Part shown: positions 1-9,920 of the stretch, piece after piece | Layout: the number at the start of each line of letters is the position of its first letter | How positions within the stretch are numbered: the first letter of the stretch is position 1 | NCBI GenBank assembly: GCA_014653985.1 | Contig: JACWDT010000001.1 | Coordinates: 248,001 to 312,000 of the forward strand | DNA from: Pelagibacterales bacterium SAG-MED22 | GTDB taxonomy: Bacteria; Pseudomonadota; Alphaproteobacteria; Pelagibacterales; Pelagibacteraceae | Direction: 5' to 3' | Length of the DNA stretch: 64,000 bases | Position numbers and translations under genes: made by a program | Notes under the pieces: model-generated | Database searches by the model: none | Told to the model about the DNA's origin: nothing | Seen by the model: only the letters and a program-made list of their open reading frames with translations

Positions 1-1700
1 TTTGCAATAGGAAATTTGTTCCAATAAATTTTGAAATCCTCACGGAGTTGAATTAAACCCGTATCAATAATTGCCTGAATTCTTCTCTCAAGTTCTGGAC
101 CAATAGTCTGTCTTGCTGCTTTTTTTAAGGATTTTATATCTGTCTCTAGAGCACCTTTTTTTAGGTCTAATTCTAATTTTAACCCATTGATTCTCCCAAT
201 AAATTGTTCATCAATCATTACCTCATTGTTTTCCAAGATTTCTGTTTTAAATTTCATGTCTTGTTTTAATCCTCTTGCAAGAACACTTGCTCTTTTATCA
301 ATAAAAGTTTTAGTAAGTTCTTCATGAAGTCTATCTGAAAGTCTATCTTCTAAGTGTTTAGTTTTCTCAATCCAATAATCTTGATTTTCTACCCAATTAT
401 TTTTATTCGAAACATATGACCAAGTCCTAACATTTGCAATTCTATTTGATAAAGAGTCAACATTTCCATCTAATTTGTCAAGTTTCAAGAGCTGTAATCT
501 CATATAATCGTTGGAAATCACTCTTTTATCACTACTTAAAAATTTAAATACACTACTAATAACCTCATAATGGTTACCATAAGTTTTTTTTACAAAATCA
601 GGAATTTGACAGCACTCCCATAGTAGACTTAGAGTTTTCTCATCAAATTTTAAATTATTAAAATTAGTATCTTTTAAAAAATATTTAAGAGCTTTTTCAT
701 CCTCACATTCATGTATTTTTCTCAACCATTCCATTTGAGGTTTTTCATCTAAACTTTTAATTAAACTAGAAGAGTTATTAAAATTTAAATTTGAATTCCT
801 CCAAAATAAAGTTCTTATTTCTTCAAATTTATGACTCTCTAAGAGATCCACATCCTCAGCCGTTATTTCTTTACATTCTCCAGTTATACCAAAACTTCCA
901 TCATTTAAATATCTTCCAGCTCTTCCAGCTATTTGACCTATCTCAGAAAGATTAAGTCTCCTTAATTTTTTTCCATCAAATTTTTTAAGATTAGAAAAAT
1001 AAACATGCTCTAAATCCATATTAATACCCATCCCAATAGCATCAGTTGCAACTAAAAAATCTACATCTCCTGACTGATATAATTCCACTTGAGCATTTCT
1101 TGTTTTAGGACTAAGCGAACCCATTACTATAGCTGCCCCACCCTTTTGTCTTCTTATTAGCTCAGCTATTGCATAAACTTCTTCTGCAGAAAATGCTATA
1201 ATTGCCGTTTTTCTATTTATTCTAGAAATTTTTTTATGACCTGAATAGGTAAGTTTTGACAGTCTATCTCTATTTATAAATTCTATATCGCCATCTAACT
1301 TAGTAATAATATTCTTTATGGTATTAGATCCCATTAACATTGTAAGTTTTTCACCCCTCATATTTAAAAGTCTATCTGTAAAAATATGACCTCTTTCATG
1401 ATCTGCACACATTTGTATTTCATCTACTGCAACAAATTCTAAATATTTGTCGATTGGCATAGACTCAACTGTGCATAAGAAATATTTTGCATTTGATGGA
1501 ATAATTTTTTCTTCTCCAGTGATTAAAGCAACTTTGTCAGTGCTAATCTTTTTTATTACTTTGTCATATACTTCTCTTGCTAACAATCTAAGAGGAAAAC
1601 CAATCATTCCAGTTTCAAATGAGAGCATAGTTTCTATTGCAAGATGGGTTTTTCCTGTGTTTGTAGGTCCCAGAACAGCAGTAATTTTATTTTTTTTCAT
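1..1700 (-). CDS. SUV3-like DEAD/DEAH-type helicase, C-terminus truncated by window edge
   Basis: Minus-strand open frame not in the ORF track. Starts MKKNKITAVLGPTNTGKTHLAIETML (Walker A GPTNTGKT), then VAVDEIQM, and GQIAGRAGR motif VI. Runs off the left end. Confidence 0.85.
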   Translation of the reverse strand, partial: MKKNKITAVLGPTNTGKTHLAIETMLSFETGMIGFPLRLLAREVYDKVIKKISTDKVALITGEEKIIPSNAKYFLCTVESMPIDKYLEFVAVDEIQMCADHERGHIFTDRLLNMRGEKLTMLMGSNTIKNIITKLDGDIEFINRDRLSKLTYSGHKKISRINRKTAIIAFSAEEVYAIAELIRRQKGGAAIVMGSLSPKTRNAQVELYQSGDVDFLVATDAIGMGINMDLEHVYFSNLKKFDGKKLRRLNLSEIGQIAGRAGRYLNDGSFGITGECKEITAEDVDLLESHKFEEIRTLFWRNSNLNFNNSSSLIKSLDEKPQMEWLRKIHECEDEKALKYFLKDTNFNNLKFDEKTLSLLWECCQIPDFVKKTYGNHYEVISSVFKFLSSDKRVISNDYMRLQLLKLDKLDGNVDSLSNRIANVRTWSYVSNKNNWVENQDYWIEKTKHLEDRLSDRLHEELTKTFIDKRASVLARGLKQDMKFKTEILENNEVMIDEQFIGRINGLKLELDLKKGALETDIKSLKKAARQTIGPELERRIQAIIDTGLIQLREDFKIYWNKFPIA

Positions 1701-1805
1701 TTCTATGTTTGGTATAATTTTTTTTTTACCTACCAGATATTGTTGTAGCTATAGAACAAAAATAGACTAAAACATGACCGAATCGGAGCACAAAAAGTTC
1801 TCATT

Positions 1806-2204
1806 TTATTTTTTTAAAATTTTCCAAATACCTGAAGCGGAGGTAATAATTTTTTTATCACAGCTGAGTTCACAAAAGAGAAAAACAAGTGTTTTAGTTC
1901 TTTTTAAAATTCTAGTGTGCCCAACTATTTCGTCACCTTCTTTTGAGGACCCAATAAACTTTATGTCTAGAGAAATTGTTACACAGGGAACGTTACCAGC
2001 AGCTCGATGAGCAGCAGTTCCAGCCCCAGAGTCAATTAAAGCTGACAAATACCCACCGTGAGTTATGCCCATAGCATTTAAATGATTTTTATTTATTACA
2101 GATTTAAATTCATATTCCGTTTCAGATATTGTTCTAAACAAAACACCACCGTTATGTTTCATAAACCCAGGTTTGATACTTATTTGTTGAAATTCTTTAG
2201 TCAT
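1806..2204 (-). CDS. PaaI-like hotdog-fold thioesterase
   Basis: ORF 1806..2297; likely real start is MTKEFQQ at 2204. Hotdog pattern NHLNAMGITHGGYLSALIDSGAGTAA. Confidence 0.75.
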   Translation of the reverse strand: MTKEFQQISIKPGFMKHNGGVLFRTISETEYEFKSVINKNHLNAMGITHGGYLSALIDSGAGTAAHRAAGNVPCVTISLDIKFIGSSKEGDEIVGHTRILKRTKTLVFLFCELSCDKKIITSASGIWKILKK

Positions 2205-2318
2205 ATTTATAAAACGTATGTTAAAACTAATAAAATTATCACAATAATAATAAAAAAATATACAACTGATTTTTGTAAAGAAGCTTTTATAAGCCAATCA
2301 AACATTTTAATTCCTTTT

Positions 2319-2395
2319 TGGTGGACCGCCCAGAACTCGAATCTGGAATCTCCCGGTTCGTAGCCGAGCGCCTTATCCAATTTGGCCAGCGGTCC
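2319..2395 (-). tRNA. tRNA-Arg (ACG)
   Basis: Cloverleaf on minus strand: acceptor GGACCGC/GCGGTCC, anticodon loop CTACGAA, T-arm CCAGA-TTCGAGT-TCTGG, encoded ACCA. Confidence 0.95.
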
Positions 2396-2468
2396 TTATT
2401 AGTTATATATTTCATATATCAAAGTTTTTGGTGTAATTTAACTTATAAAATAATATGTTGACAATTTA

Positions 2469-3656
2469 ATGAGTAAAATTTCTAAAGACGTTGTTATTAC
2501 CTCTGCATTAAGAACACCAATAGGTAAATACAAAGGATCTCTCAAAAACATCAGTGCAGATAAGCTTGGTGCGCTGGTTATCAAAGAGGCAATTTTCAAA
2601 TCAAGCCTTAAAGGAGAAGATGTAGATGAGGTTATTATGGGACATGTTCTCACTGCAGGTCTTGGTCAAAATCCAGCAAGACAAGCTTCAATTCACGCAG
2701 GTGTTCCTGTTTCAAAACCAGCTCATATAGTAAATCAAGTATGTGGGTCTGGTTTAAGATCAATCATTTCTGCCTACCAATCAATAAAGTTAGACCAAAA
2801 TGAAATTGTTGTTGCAGGTGGTCAAGAAAGTATGTCTAGAGCTACACATTCAATATTCTTAAGAGATGATAAAAAATTTATTGAGGATAATTTGATAGAT
2901 ACGATGATTAAAGATGGACTGATGGACTCTTTTAATGATTATCATATGGGTGTTACAGCAGAAAATATTGCAGAAAAATATCATATAACCCGACGAGAGC
3001 AGGATATTTTTTCAATAAGTTCTCAAAAAAAAGCCAAAAAAGCTTATGAAGAAAAAAAGTTCAACGACGAATTAATAAAATTGCAAATTCAAAGTAATAA
3101 TGAAAAATTTATTTTTGAACATGACGAATATCTAAGAAATAACTTAACTCTAGATGATTTAGAAAAACTAAACACGGTGTTTAAAGAAAATGGAACTGTT
3201 ACTCCTGGAAATTCATCTGGATTAAACGATGGTGCTGCTGCATTAGTTTTAATGACGAGAGAAAAAGCCGAGCTAAAATCTCTAGAAATTCTAGCAAGCA
3301 TTGTGTCTTGGTCATCATCAGGAGTAGAACCTTCTCTGATGGGGCTTGGACCAATACCTTCTATTAAAGAAGCTCTTATTAAAGCTCGATGGCAAGTAGA
3401 TGACATAGATTTATTTGAAATTAATGAGGCTTTTGCAGCACAAACTTTAGCAGTTATAAGAGAACTCAAAATTCCAGAGGAAAAGGTTAACGTAAATGGT
3501 GGAGCAATTGCTTTAGGTCATCCAATAGGTGCTTCAGGATCAAGAATAGTCGCCACACTAATTCATGAACTTAAAAGACAAGGAAAAAAGAAAGGTTGTG
3601 CGGCACTCTGCATTGGAGGAGGTATGGGTATAGCTATGTGTGTGGAGAGAAATTAA
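2469..3656 (+). CDS. phaA: Acetyl-CoA acetyltransferase (thiolase)
   Basis: 395 aa; NQVCGSGLRS active-site Cys, GGAIALGHPIGASG and CIGGGMG motifs. Confidence 0.9.
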   Translation: MSKISKDVVITSALRTPIGKYKGSLKNISADKLGALVIKEAIFKSSLKGEDVDEVIMGHVLTAGLGQNPARQASIHAGVPVSKPAHIVNQVCGSGLRSIISAYQSIKLDQNEIVVAGGQESMSRATHSIFLRDDKKFIEDNLIDTMIKDGLMDSFNDYHMGVTAENIAEKYHITRREQDIFSISSQKKAKKAYEEKKFNDELIKLQIQSNNEKFIFEHDEYLRNNLTLDDLEKLNTVFKENGTVTPGNSSGLNDGAAALVLMTREKAELKSLEILASIVSWSSSGVEPSLMGLGPIPSIKEALIKARWQVDDIDLFEINEAFAAQTLAVIRELKIPEEKVNVNGGAIALGHPIGASGSRIVATLIHELKRQGKKKGCAALCIGGGMGIAMCVERN

Positions 3657-3784
3657 CATATAACATTTTGCTTTTTCCGTATTTATTTTGTTAAATATAA
3701 GCACAACATTAATAAAATACTCGTTAATGTGATAAAATTAAAATTTAATAAAGTTTTTTAAAGTATATAAAGCAATTAAAAATA

Positions 3785-6700
3785 ATGAGCGAAAAATTAC
3801 TTGTCCCTGATATTGGTGAATTTGAGAACGTTGAAGTAATTGAAATTCTTGTAAAATCTGGTGAACAAATAAAAAAAAATGATCCTCTTATAACAATTGA
3901 AAGTGATAAATCTAGTGTTGAAATTCCTTCAACAGTAGATGGAAAAATTGAAAGTATTGAACTTAAAGTTGGCGATAAAGTTTCAAAAGGAGACTTAATA
4001 TTAAATTATTTGTCTTCATCAATAACTGCAAATTTAGAAAAAATTCCTAAGGATACTGAAAGTATAATTAAACAAGCAGAGGAAGCAATTACTTCTCAAA
4101 AGGAAGAAGAGTTAAAAAATATAATTCCTGAAAAAAAACAATCTATCATGCAAGTTAGTAATGGTGCAGATTTAGACCCTCTTGAAACAAAAGATTGGTT
4201 AGAATCTTTATCAGCAGTAATTTCTAAAGATGGAAATCATAGAGCTCATTTTTTAATTAAAGAATTAATAAATAAAGCTTACCGTGAAGGTGCAAATATT
4301 CCTTATACTCAAAATACACCATACATTAATACAATACCTCCTGAAGCTGAGGTAAAATCCAATGGAGATCAAAATATTGAGAGAAGAATAAGATCATTAA
4401 TTAGATGGAATTCAGCTGCTATGGTAGTTAGGGCTAATAAAAAATTTCCTGAATTAGGTGGACATATAGGTACATTTGCGTCAGCAGCAACTCTGTATGA
4501 TGTAGGAATGAACCATTTTTGGAGAGCAAAAAATAATAAATTTGGCGGAGATCTGATTTACTTTCAAGGTCATAGCGCTCCAGGAATGTATGCAAGAGCA
4601 TATTTAGAGGGAAGATTAAATGAAAAACAATTAGATAGTTTTAGACAAGAGGTTAAACCTGGAGGACTATCCTCTTATCCACACCCATGGTTAATGCCAA
4701 AGTTCTGGCAATTTCCAACAGTCTCAATGGGTCTTGGTCCTATGCTTGCAATTTATCAAGCTAGATACATGAAATATTTAATTAATAGAGGATTAATTAA
4801 AGATGAAGGAAGAAAAGTATGGGCTTTCTTAGGTGATGGAGAGATGGATGAACCAGAGTCTATGGGAGCAATTGGTTTAGCTGCTAGAGAGAATTTAGAT
4901 AATTTAATTTTTGTTATTAACTGTAATCTTCAAAGACTGGATGGACCTGTTAGAGGTAATGGAAAAATAATTCAAGAACTTGAGGGGAGTTTTAGAGGGT
5001 CTGGTTGGAACGTAATTAAAGTAATTTGGGGTTCCTATTGGGACTCTTTACTGGCTAACGATAAAGAAGGCCATTTAGTAAAGCTTATGAATGAGACAGT
5101 TGATGGAGAATACCAAGCAGCTAAAGCAAGGAATGGTGCTTATGTAAGAGAAAAATTCTTTGGAAAATATCCTCAAACTTTAGAAATGGTTTCAAGTTTA
5201 TCAGATAAAGATATCTGGAGATTAAACAGAGGCGGTCACGATCCACATAAAGTTTATGCAGCATATGATAAAGCAACCAAACATAAAGGAAGCCCGACTG
5301 TTATTATTGCTAAAACTATTAAAGGATATGGTATGGGAAAATCTGGAGAAAGTGTGAACACAACCCATCAAACAAAAAAATTAGATGTAGATGATCTAAT
5401 GTATTACAGAGACCGCTTTGATGTACCTTTGACAGATGAACAAGTTAGAAATATTGAATATTTTAGACCTGATGAAAAAGCTCAAGAAATTAAATATTTA
5501 AAAGATAGAAGAATTAAACTAGGTGGATTTTTACCTGAGAGGTCGACTTTTGCAAAACCTATTAAAGCACCTTCAAAAGATATTTTTGATTTTATGAAAG
5601 TATCAACTGGTGAAAAAGAAATGTCTACAACAATGGCTCTTGTTAGAATGTTAACCAATTTAATGAGAGATAAAAATATTTCTCCGAGATTAGTTCCTAT
5701 AATTCCAGATGAAGCAAGAACATTTGGTATGGAAGGATTTTTTCAAAAAATTGGAATTTATGCTCATGAAGGTCAAAAATATGAACCAGAAGACTCTGCA
5801 CAATTAAGTTCATATAGAGAAGAAAAAAGTGGACAAGTTCTAGAGGAAGGAATTAATGAGGCAGGTGCTATGTCTTCATGGATTGCTGCAGCAACAGCTT
5901 ACACAAATCATGATATTGAAATGATTCCAATCTACACTTTTTATTCTATGTTTGGTTTTCAAAGAATTGGAGATCTTGCTTGGGCAGCTGGAGATAGTCA
6001 AGCCAGAGGTTTTTTGATTGGAGCTACTGCAGGAAGGACGACATTGGCTGGGGAAGGCCTACAACACCAGGATGGTCATAGTCATTTAATTGCTTCTACT
6101 ATTCCAAATTGTGTAACTTATGATCCAACATTTCATTATGAACTAGCAGTAATTTTTAGAGAAGGTTTGAGAAGAATGCATGAGAAAAAAGAAAATGTCT
6201 TTTATTATATTACGACAATGAATGAAAATTACTCTCATCCAGAGATGCCAAAAGATAAAAATACAGAAGAGGGAATATTAAAAGGGATGTACAAAATAAA
6301 AGATTTTGACAAACATAAAAAAACTAAAATCCAACTTCTTGGATCAGGTACAATACTTCGAGAAATGATTTCGGCAGCTGAAATTTTGCAAAAAGATTAT
6401 CAAATTGATAGTGAGATCTGGAGTGTTACTAGTTTTAATGAACTTAGAAAAGATGGAATGGAGGTTGAGAGATATAATTTGTTAAATCCAGATAAAGAAC
6501 CAAAAATATCTTTTGTTGAGCAATGTTTAGGTAAAACAGAAGGTCCAATTATGGCTGCTTCAGATTATATGAGAATGAATTCAGATCAAATTAGACCTTA
6601 TACTAATAAAAGTTTCTATTCTCTGGGGGCTGATGGTTTTGGTAGGAGTGATACAAGAAAAAATTTAAGAAAATTCTTTGAAGTGGATAAAGAGCACATA

Positions 6701-6817
6701 GTTGCATATGGATTAAGTATTTTAGCAAAAGAGCAACTTATAGCCTCAAAACATGCAAAAGAAGCAATGAAAAAATATAATATTGATGGCAACAAGCCAA
6801 TACCCACTAAATTATAA
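3785..6817 (+). CDS. aceE: Pyruvate dehydrogenase E1, homodimeric type, with N-terminal lipoyl domain
   Basis: 1010 aa. N-terminus VPDIGEFENVEVIEILVKSGEQ...ESDKSSVEIPS is a lipoyl domain; remainder matches AceE (RRIRSLIRWNSAAMVVRAN, GDGEMDEPES, GRTTLAGEGLQHQDGHS). Confidence 0.93.
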   Translation: MSEKLLVPDIGEFENVEVIEILVKSGEQIKKNDPLITIESDKSSVEIPSTVDGKIESIELKVGDKVSKGDLILNYLSSSITANLEKIPKDTESIIKQAEEAITSQKEEELKNIIPEKKQSIMQVSNGADLDPLETKDWLESLSAVISKDGNHRAHFLIKELINKAYREGANIPYTQNTPYINTIPPEAEVKSNGDQNIERRIRSLIRWNSAAMVVRANKKFPELGGHIGTFASAATLYDVGMNHFWRAKNNKFGGDLIYFQGHSAPGMYARAYLEGRLNEKQLDSFRQEVKPGGLSSYPHPWLMPKFWQFPTVSMGLGPMLAIYQARYMKYLINRGLIKDEGRKVWAFLGDGEMDEPESMGAIGLAARENLDNLIFVINCNLQRLDGPVRGNGKIIQELEGSFRGSGWNVIKVIWGSYWDSLLANDKEGHLVKLMNETVDGEYQAAKARNGAYVREKFFGKYPQTLEMVSSLSDKDIWRLNRGGHDPHKVYAAYDKATKHKGSPTVIIAKTIKGYGMGKSGESVNTTHQTKKLDVDDLMYYRDRFDVPLTDEQVRNIEYFRPDEKAQEIKYLKDRRIKLGGFLPERSTFAKPIKAPSKDIFDFMKVSTGEKEMSTTMALVRMLTNLMRDKNISPRLVPIIPDEARTFGMEGFFQKIGIYAHEGQKYEPEDSAQLSSYREEKSGQVLEEGINEAGAMSSWIAAATAYTNHDIEMIPIYTFYSMFGFQRIGDLAWAAGDSQARGFLIGATAGRTTLAGEGLQHQDGHSHLIASTIPNCVTYDPTFHYELAVIFREGLRRMHEKKENVFYYITTMNENYSHPEMPKDKNTEEGILKGMYKIKDFDKHKKTKIQLLGSGTILREMISAAEILQKDYQIDSEIWSVTSFNELRKDGMEVERYNLLNPDKEPKISFVEQCLGKTEGPIMAASDYMRMNSDQIRPYTNKSFYSLGADGFGRSDTRKNLRKFFEVDKEHIVAYGLSILAKEQLIASKHAKEAMKKYNIDGNKPIPTKL

Positions 6818-6818
6818 A

Positions 6819-8075
6819 ATGAAAGAGATTGATATTAAGGTTCCAAATATTGGTGACTTCACAGACGTTGAAGTAATAGAGGTTTTGGTAAATGAAGGCC
6901 AAGATATTTTAAAAAATGATCCATTAATAACAATTGAGAGTGATAAATCTAGCGTTGAAATTCCGTCAAACTTTCAAGGAAAAGTTAAATCTCTTAAATT
7001 AAAAGTTGGTGATAAAGTTTCAGAGGGTGATTTAATTTTAATATTAGAAAGTTTGTCAAGTGAAGATAACATTAAAGAAGAAACAAAAATTGAAAAACAA
7101 TCTGAACCGATTGTAGAAATAAAACAAGCAACAGAACAAATTTCTATATCCGAAAAAAAAATTAAAGATATTTCCTCAGCAAGTCCAAAAGCTAGAAAAT
7201 TTGCAAGGGAGCTAGGTGTTAATATCAACCAAGTGGTAGGTAGTGAAAAAGATGGAAGAGTAATAGAGGATGACATTAAAAAATTTGTTTCTTCAAAAAC
7301 AGCAAATAATTATCAAGCAAAAGACATCAAACCAATTAAAATTAAGAATGAGTATGAACATGCAGATTTTGGAAAAGTTGAGATTAAAGATATACCAAGA
7401 GTAAAGAAATTAGCTTCAACTTATCTTACAAATTCTTGGACAACTATTCCTCATGTAACTAATCATGATGAAGCAGATATAACCGAAATGGAAAGTTTTA
7501 GAACTTCTTTGAAAGATGTTTATACTGGAGAAAAAATAAAAATTACTCCTTTGGCATTTATTATTAAAGCATTAGTTGCTTCTTTAAAAAAGTTTCCAAG
7601 TTTTAATTCTTCAATAGATGAGATTGAAAGCGGAAAAATGACTTTAAAAAAATACTATCATATTGGAATTGCAGTTGATACTCCAAATGGATTGATGGTT
7701 CCAAAAATCAGAGATGCAAATAATAAAAAAATTTTATTAATTGGTAAAGAGTTAAAACAAGTCAGTGAACTTTGTAGAAATCTAAAAATAGATAAGAAGG
7801 AATTATTTGGGGGATCAATGACGATTACAAGTCTAGGAGGAATTGGTGGATCTTTCTTTACACCAATTATAAATTATCCTGAAGTAGCTATTTTGGGTAT
7901 TGGAAAGTCAGAAAAAAAACAAGTTTTTTTAAATGGAAAGTTTCAAATAAGAACAATGTTACCAATTTCTCTATCTTATGATCACAGAATTATTGACGGA
8001 GCAGAAGCTGCTCGGTTTAATAACGATTTAAAAGAAAATTTAGGAAATAATTTCGCTTATAAGTTAGCCGTATAA
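6819..8075 (+). CDS. aceF: Dihydrolipoamide acetyltransferase, PDH E2
   Basis: Start MKEIDIKVPNIGDF at 6819 rather than 6783. Lipoyl ESDKSSVE, peripheral subunit-binding ASPKARKFARELGV, catalytic SYDHRIIDGAEAARF. Confidence 0.93.
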   Translation: MKEIDIKVPNIGDFTDVEVIEVLVNEGQDILKNDPLITIESDKSSVEIPSNFQGKVKSLKLKVGDKVSEGDLILILESLSSEDNIKEETKIEKQSEPIVEIKQATEQISISEKKIKDISSASPKARKFARELGVNINQVVGSEKDGRVIEDDIKKFVSSKTANNYQAKDIKPIKIKNEYEHADFGKVEIKDIPRVKKLASTYLTNSWTTIPHVTNHDEADITEMESFRTSLKDVYTGEKIKITPLAFIIKALVASLKKFPSFNSSIDEIESGKMTLKKYYHIGIAVDTPNGLMVPKIRDANNKKILLIGKELKQVSELCRNLKIDKKELFGGSMTITSLGGIGGSFFTPIINYPEVAILGIGKSEKKQVFLNGKFQIRTMLPISLSYDHRIIDGAEAARFNNDLKENLGNNFAYKLAV

Positions 8076-8081
8076 TTATTT

Positions 8082-8975
8082 ATGACAAAATCTATATCTT
8101 TACTCAGTGCTTTACTGTGTACTTTTATTTGGGGAACAACATTTATAGCTCAAGATACTGGAATGGATAATATAGGACCCTTTACATTTAATGCAGCCCG
8201 ATTTTTTATAGGTTTTTTAGCTATTATACCATTGGTACTCCTATTTGAGGTAAAAAAAATGAAATCCGAATTTAAGGTTGATTTTAAAACATTTGCAATT
8301 TTCTCTTTTTTGATTGGCTCGTCTCTTTTTTTAGGGTCTGGTTTGCAACAGGTTGCTTTACTTTATACCGATGTAGCTAATGCAGCTTTTTTTACAATTT
8401 TTTATGTGCCAATGGTGCCGATTATAATTTTTTTGTTTGGAAAAATTTCTATTCATTGGAGTATATGGCCATCTGTAATTTTATGTTTAATAGGAGGGTA
8501 TTTACTAACAAATTTTTATGATGCTACAATTAGGCTTGGAGACGGTTTAGTTATTTTAGGGGCACTTTTTTGGAGTACTCATATTATTTTTGTCGGAATT
8601 ATAGTAAAAAAATACAATCTACCACTTACTATAGGTGCTGTACAAACATTAATAGTCTCAATATTTTCATTTGCTATTGGTTTAGTGTACGAGGAATTTA
8701 TTTTAGTAAATATATTAAAAGAATTAGACTCAATACTATATGCTGGAATTTTATCTGGAGGTTTAGCATTTGTATTACAGATTTATGCGCAAAAAAACAT
8801 TTCACCTGCGCCAGCAGCAATTATTTTTTCACTTGAGGGAGTGTTTGCTACAATAGCTGCTTGGTTTCTATTGAGCCAGATTTTAGATATTAATAACTTA
8901 CTTGGCTGTTTTTTCATTTTGTGTGGAGTACTATTATCTCAGTTACTTCCTTTAATAAAAAAAGGTTATGCTTAA
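8082..8975 (+). CDS. EamA/DMT family transporter
   Basis: 297 aa, about 10 hydrophobic segments; CTFIWGTTFIAQDTG and LEGVFATIAAWFLL typical of EamA repeats. Confidence 0.85.
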   Translation: MTKSISLLSALLCTFIWGTTFIAQDTGMDNIGPFTFNAARFFIGFLAIIPLVLLFEVKKMKSEFKVDFKTFAIFSFLIGSSLFLGSGLQQVALLYTDVANAAFFTIFYVPMVPIIIFLFGKISIHWSIWPSVILCLIGGYLLTNFYDATIRLGDGLVILGALFWSTHIIFVGIIVKKYNLPLTIGAVQTLIVSIFSFAIGLVYEEFILVNILKELDSILYAGILSGGLAFVLQIYAQKNISPAPAAIIFSLEGVFATIAAWFLLSQILDINNLLGCFFILCGVLLSQLLPLIKKGYA

Positions 8976-9736
8976 TAAATTAAGCTAAATAAAATTAAAG
9001 CTATTATTATTCTATAAATTACAAAAGCATTCATAGAAAATTTATTTATATAAATTAAAAAAAATTTGACTGTCATAAAAGACAATATAAAAGATGATAT
9101 TATTGCAATAAACACCAAATAATTTAATTCAATAGGTTGATTTACAATATCCTTTAGTCCCAAAAAGCTTGCTCCACTAAGAGCGGGAATAGAAAGTAAA
9201 AAAGATATTTTACTAGAGTCAACTCTATTAAATTTTAAAATTCTAGCCGCTGTTATGGTAATACCTGCTCTACTTACACCTGGCACAAGCGATAAAACTT
9301 GAAAAATACCAATGAAAAATATTGTTTGAATATTTAAATTAGTTGAAATTTTTTTATCAAATCTATTTTTATCCGCGAGGTATAAAACTATTGCAAATAC
9401 AAGAGTAGTCCATGCAATTACTTTTATATCTCTTAGAGCATAAATGAAATTTGTAGAGTATAAAATATATCCAACAATTATTAATGGAATAGAACCAAGA
9501 ACAATTAAACTTAATAATCTTTTGTTATTTTTAACGTCTAATAATTCTTCTCTAAAAAAATAAATTATTGCTAACAAAGATCCTAAATGAAGACTAATAT
9601 CTATTAACAACGAATTAGACTTAAACTCATATAAGCTTGAAACCAGAATTAAGTGTGCTGACGAACTTACTGGCAAGAACTCTGACACACCTTGTATTAC
9701 TGAAAGGATTAATACTTCTATTATATTTTGAAACAT
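8972..9736 (-). CDS. uppP: Undecaprenyl-diphosphatase (BacA/UppP)
   Basis: SVIQGVSEFLPVSSSAHLIL and VPGVSRAGITITAAR motifs. Confidence 0.92.
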   Translation of the reverse strand: MFQNIIEVLILSVIQGVSEFLPVSSSAHLILVSSLYEFKSNSLLIDISLHLGSLLAIIYFFREELLDVKNNKRLLSLIVLGSIPLIIVGYILYSTNFIYALRDIKVIAWTTLVFAIVLYLADKNRFDKKISTNLNIQTIFFIGIFQVLSLVPGVSRAGITITAARILKFNRVDSSKISFLLSIPALSGASFLGLKDIVNQPIELNYLVFIAIISSFILSFMTVKFFLIYINKFSMNAFVIYRIIIALILFSLIY

Positions 9737-9843
9737 CGCTTCTTCGTAGCTTATAAAATATGGATTTAAAACAATTCGATTTGATCATATTAGGTATGCA
9801 TTTATTAGAAAGTTGTTTAAACTCGTGCAGAGTCATCAAATTA

Positions 9844-9862
9844 AGGTCATAATTTATGACCT
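9844..9862. promoter_or_regulatory. Inverted repeat in uppP/gltD divergent intergenic region (candidate operator)
   Basis: AGGTCATAA-T-TTATGACCT, 9-bp perfect arms around one base, between divergent genes. Confidence 0.45.
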
Positions 9863-9920
9863 ATTTTATACTTTATTAAATAAAATCAAGATATAACTTG
9901 CCAAAAATTATAAAATTATT

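Noticed and set aside
1447-1770. 107-aa plus-strand ORF
   Set aside because: Antisense to the SUV3-like helicase N-terminus, which has clear motifs on minus.
2082-2363. 93-aa plus-strand ORF
   Set aside because: Overlaps the thioesterase and runs into tRNA-Arg; low-complexity composition.
3089-3469. 126-aa minus ORF inside the thiolase
   Set aside because: Antisense shadow frame of a strongly coding gene; no recognisable family.
3706-3730. ACATTAA-N11-TTAATGT inverted repeat upstream of aceE
   Set aside because: Only 7-bp A/T-dominated arms; expected by chance in such AT-rich spacers without conservation data.
6783-6818. Upstream start for aceF
   Set aside because: Overlaps the aceE end; the lipoyl domain begins at MKEIDIKVPNIGDF (6819).
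9627-9839. 70-aa minus ORF upstream of uppP
   Set aside because: Overlaps the uppP N-terminus in another frame and the promoter region; no coding signal.
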